In this document: in pieces, positions 62,596-64,000 of the stretch
Numbering within the stretch: the first letter of the stretch is position 1
Layout: each line of letters opens with the position of its first letter
Source of the DNA: an uncultured Bacteroidaceae bacterium
GTDB taxonomy: Bacteria > Bacteroidota > Bacteroidia > Bacteroidales > Bacteroidaceae
Assembly: GCA_944320965.1 (NCBI GenBank)
Contig: CALUJO010000003.1
Coordinates: 62,001 to 126,000, forward strand
Length of the DNA stretch: 64,000 nucleotides
Direction of reading: 5' to 3'
The notes under the pieces: generated by a model
Seen by the model: the letters and a program-made list of their open reading frames with translations, nothing else
What the model was told of the DNA's origin: nothing
Databases searched by the model: none
Made by a program: the position numbers and the translations under genes

Positions 62596-62606
62596 TAGTT
62601 TGAAGT

Positions 62607-63860
62607 ATGTATAGATTATTGAATGAATACAAAGTGTTTAAACAGTGTCCGCGTGATATGCGGATACTGTTAATTACAAATATGCTTTACGCGTGGGTTC
62701 TTCCTATCGTAGAGATATTTGTTGGCGCTTATATAATGCGAAGCTGTGGCAAGCCGGCATATGTGGCTATGTATCAGTTGGCTATGTATGCGGGTATTGT
62801 CTTTACTTCTGTCATAAACGGATGGCTTCTTAAAAACATAAAGGTATCATATCTCTATTGTGCAGGTATTTTGTTCTCTGCCGTTTCAATGGTTGGTATG
62901 ATGATGCTGGAAAATCTTGGCATTGTGGAACTTATATTGATAGGCTTTATAATGGGGGCTGCTTCTGGATTCTTCTGGACAAACAGATATCTGATAACAT
63001 TGAATTCAACGAATGATGATAACAGAAACTATTTCTTCGGGTTGGAGAGCCTTGGATTTACAGTAGGTCAGATTGCTGTTCCGCTTATAGTCGGTGCGGT
63101 TATTGCAAATCTTCAGGGCAAAATGCTTTTCGGTATAGAAGTAGATGCAAATATTGCATATAGAATTGTTACGGTTTTTGCAACGATTATAGCAATTCTT
63201 GCTTGTATGAATATATTGAGAGGCAATTATTCAAATCCTTCTTCTTCAAAATTCCTGTATTTCAAGTTTGATTCTCTTTGGGTAAAATTGCTTGGACTGG
63301 CATCTTTGAAGGGTATGGTTCAGGGTTTCCTTGTAACGGCTCCTGCTATACTTATAATGAAATTTGTTGGTGAGGAAGGAACACTCGGATTGATACAGGG
63401 AATCAGTGGAGGTGTTACTGCTGTACTTGTATATGTCCTTGGACGTGTAACCAAACCAAAACACAGAATATTTGTTTTCTTTTTGGGACTTATAATATTT
63501 TTTATAGGAACTGTTGTTAACGGAATTATGTATTCTGCATTGGGTGTTGTTATTTTTGTCCTTTGCAAAGTAATATTCCAACCTTTACATGATTTGGCAT
63601 ATTTCCCTATAATGCTTAGAACGATAGATGTCGTTTCAAAAAAAGAAAAGAGGAATGAATATACATATATATTAAGTCATGAAATAGGATTGTTTTTAGG
63701 TCGCGCAGGCGGATTGCTGCTTTTCCTATTGTTGGCCTTTGGAATATCCGAAGATTTTGCACTTAAGTTTGCATTGCCTATCGTTGGAGGTTTGCAATTG
63801 CTTTCATTACCATTAGCACAGCATATAATAAAAAAATGTGATTCATATGAAAATAAATGA
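62607..63860 (+). CDS. MFS transporter
   Basis: A 417-aa inner-membrane carrier with about twelve membrane segments (for example MLYAWVLPIVEIFVGAYIM at about 27-45, and IELILIGFIMGAASGFFW-like helices at about 108-126). The architecture resembles YcxA/YbfB-like or sugar-type MFS carriers common in PULs of Bacteroidota. It starts 11 bp after the GH130 gene, so it probably imports the oligosaccharide or disaccharide that this enzyme splits. Substrate is inferred from context only. Its end overlaps the next gene by 13 bp. Confidence 0.88.
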   Translation: MYRLLNEYKVFKQCPRDMRILLITNMLYAWVLPIVEIFVGAYIMRSCGKPAYVAMYQLAMYAGIVFTSVINGWLLKNIKVSYLYCAGILFSAVSMVGMMMLENLGIVELILIGFIMGAASGFFWTNRYLITLNSTNDDNRNYFFGLESLGFTVGQIAVPLIVGAVIANLQGKMLFGIEVDANIAYRIVTVFATIIAILACMNILRGNYSNPSSSKFLYFKFDSLWVKLLGLASLKGMVQGFLVTAPAILIMKFVGEEGTLGLIQGISGGVTAVLVYVLGRVTKPKHRIFVFFLGLIIFFIGTVVNGIMYSALGVVIFVLCKVIFQPLHDLAYFPIMLRTIDVVSKKEKRNEYTYILSHEIGLFLGRAGGLLLFLLLAFGISEDFALKFALPIVGGLQLLSLPLAQHIIKKCDSYENK

Positions 63861-64000
63861 TATCAGTAAAATTGTGTCTGCAATCGCTCTTGGAGGAGTG
63901 ATTGTGACTATGAACTCCTGTAAGGAAGAGTATCTGGGTGAACCAGTAAAACAGAAAAGCATAAACAGGATAGATTTGATGCCTAATATGCCGCAACCTT
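63848..64000 (+). CDS. Lipoprotein, N-terminal part (3' end outside window)
   Basis: The first 51 residues of a lipoprotein. MKINDISKIVSAIALGG starts a signal peptide, and VTMNSC is the lipobox, followed by KEEYLGEPV. The frame is open to the window end. The start ATG at 63848 overlaps the MFS stop (63858-63860) in another frame, so translational coupling is likely. In such loci the gene after a GH130/MFS pair is often a surface glycan-binding protein or glycoside hydrolase, but nothing visible decides this. Confidence 0.75.

Overview
The window comes from an AT-rich member of the Bacteroidota, most likely order Bacteroidales. The evidence is a SusC/SusD pair, a hybrid two-component regulator with an AraC output domain, lipoproteins with Bacteroides-type export signals, the long inserted form of IspG, and repeated promoters of the Bacteroidota type (TTTG or TTG, about 19-21 bp, then TAnnTTTG). 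Several secreted proteins end in type IX secretion (T9SS) type A-like sorting domains, which points to a T9SS-bearing lineage (Prevotellaceae, Paraprevotella or Porphyromonadaceae-like) rather than a firmly named genus. No rRNA, CRISPR array, prophage or insertion sequence was seen.

Layout. 1-5,481 (+): the end of a FemAB/GNAT-like gene, then rpoN, a PAP2-like membrane protein, gcvH, a highly structured intergenic RNA candidate (6S-like), purE and ispG. 5,641-17,742 (-): secreted proteins comprising two serine-type sulfatases (one very large and multidomain), a 1,255-aa LamG/InlB/GEVED protein, a small protein with a C-terminal sorting-signal-like tail, and a 631-aa InlB/GEVED protein. 18,029-24,742 (-): a tandemly duplicated block in which each copy has a GH29 alpha-L-fucosidase with a discoidin domain followed by a carbohydrate-binding-like secreted protein; the second copy of the latter has lost its middle and its end. 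25,121-27,006 (-): an outer-membrane barrel and a lipoprotein. 27,330-35,425: rpsT, two identical tRNA-Glu genes, a cytidylate-kinase-like gene, a MATE exporter, a lipoprotein and transglutaminase-like pair, a SufT-like gene, lpxH, upp and recO. 35,897-37,504: pckA. 38,000-47,634 (+): a SusC/SusD locus with a zinc metallopeptidase lipoprotein, a DUF4302-like lipoprotein and a T9SS-type protein. 48,102-54,432: relA/spoT, a MerR regulator, an M23 peptidase and alaS. 54,743-64,000: a carbohydrate locus made of a secreted six-hairpin-type glycosidase, a hybrid two-component regulator, a GH130 enzyme, an MFS transporter and the start of a lipoprotein.

How the parts fit. The sulfatases, fucosidases and lectin-like proteins look like a surface or extracellular toolkit for sulfated, fucosylated glycans (mucin-type or algal), probably displayed or secreted by the T9SS. 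The SusCD locus contains no glycoside hydrolase but does contain a protease, so peptide or protein uptake is the more natural reading. The last locus looks like a mannoside utilisation system controlled by the hybrid regulator between its two halves.

The most unusual signals are the 6S-like structure between gcvH and purE, two arrays of 21-bp dyad units before housekeeping genes, the duplicated and diverged fucosidase block, a GEVED module of about 200 residues shared among several secreted proteins, and a glycosidase-like protein I cannot place in a family.
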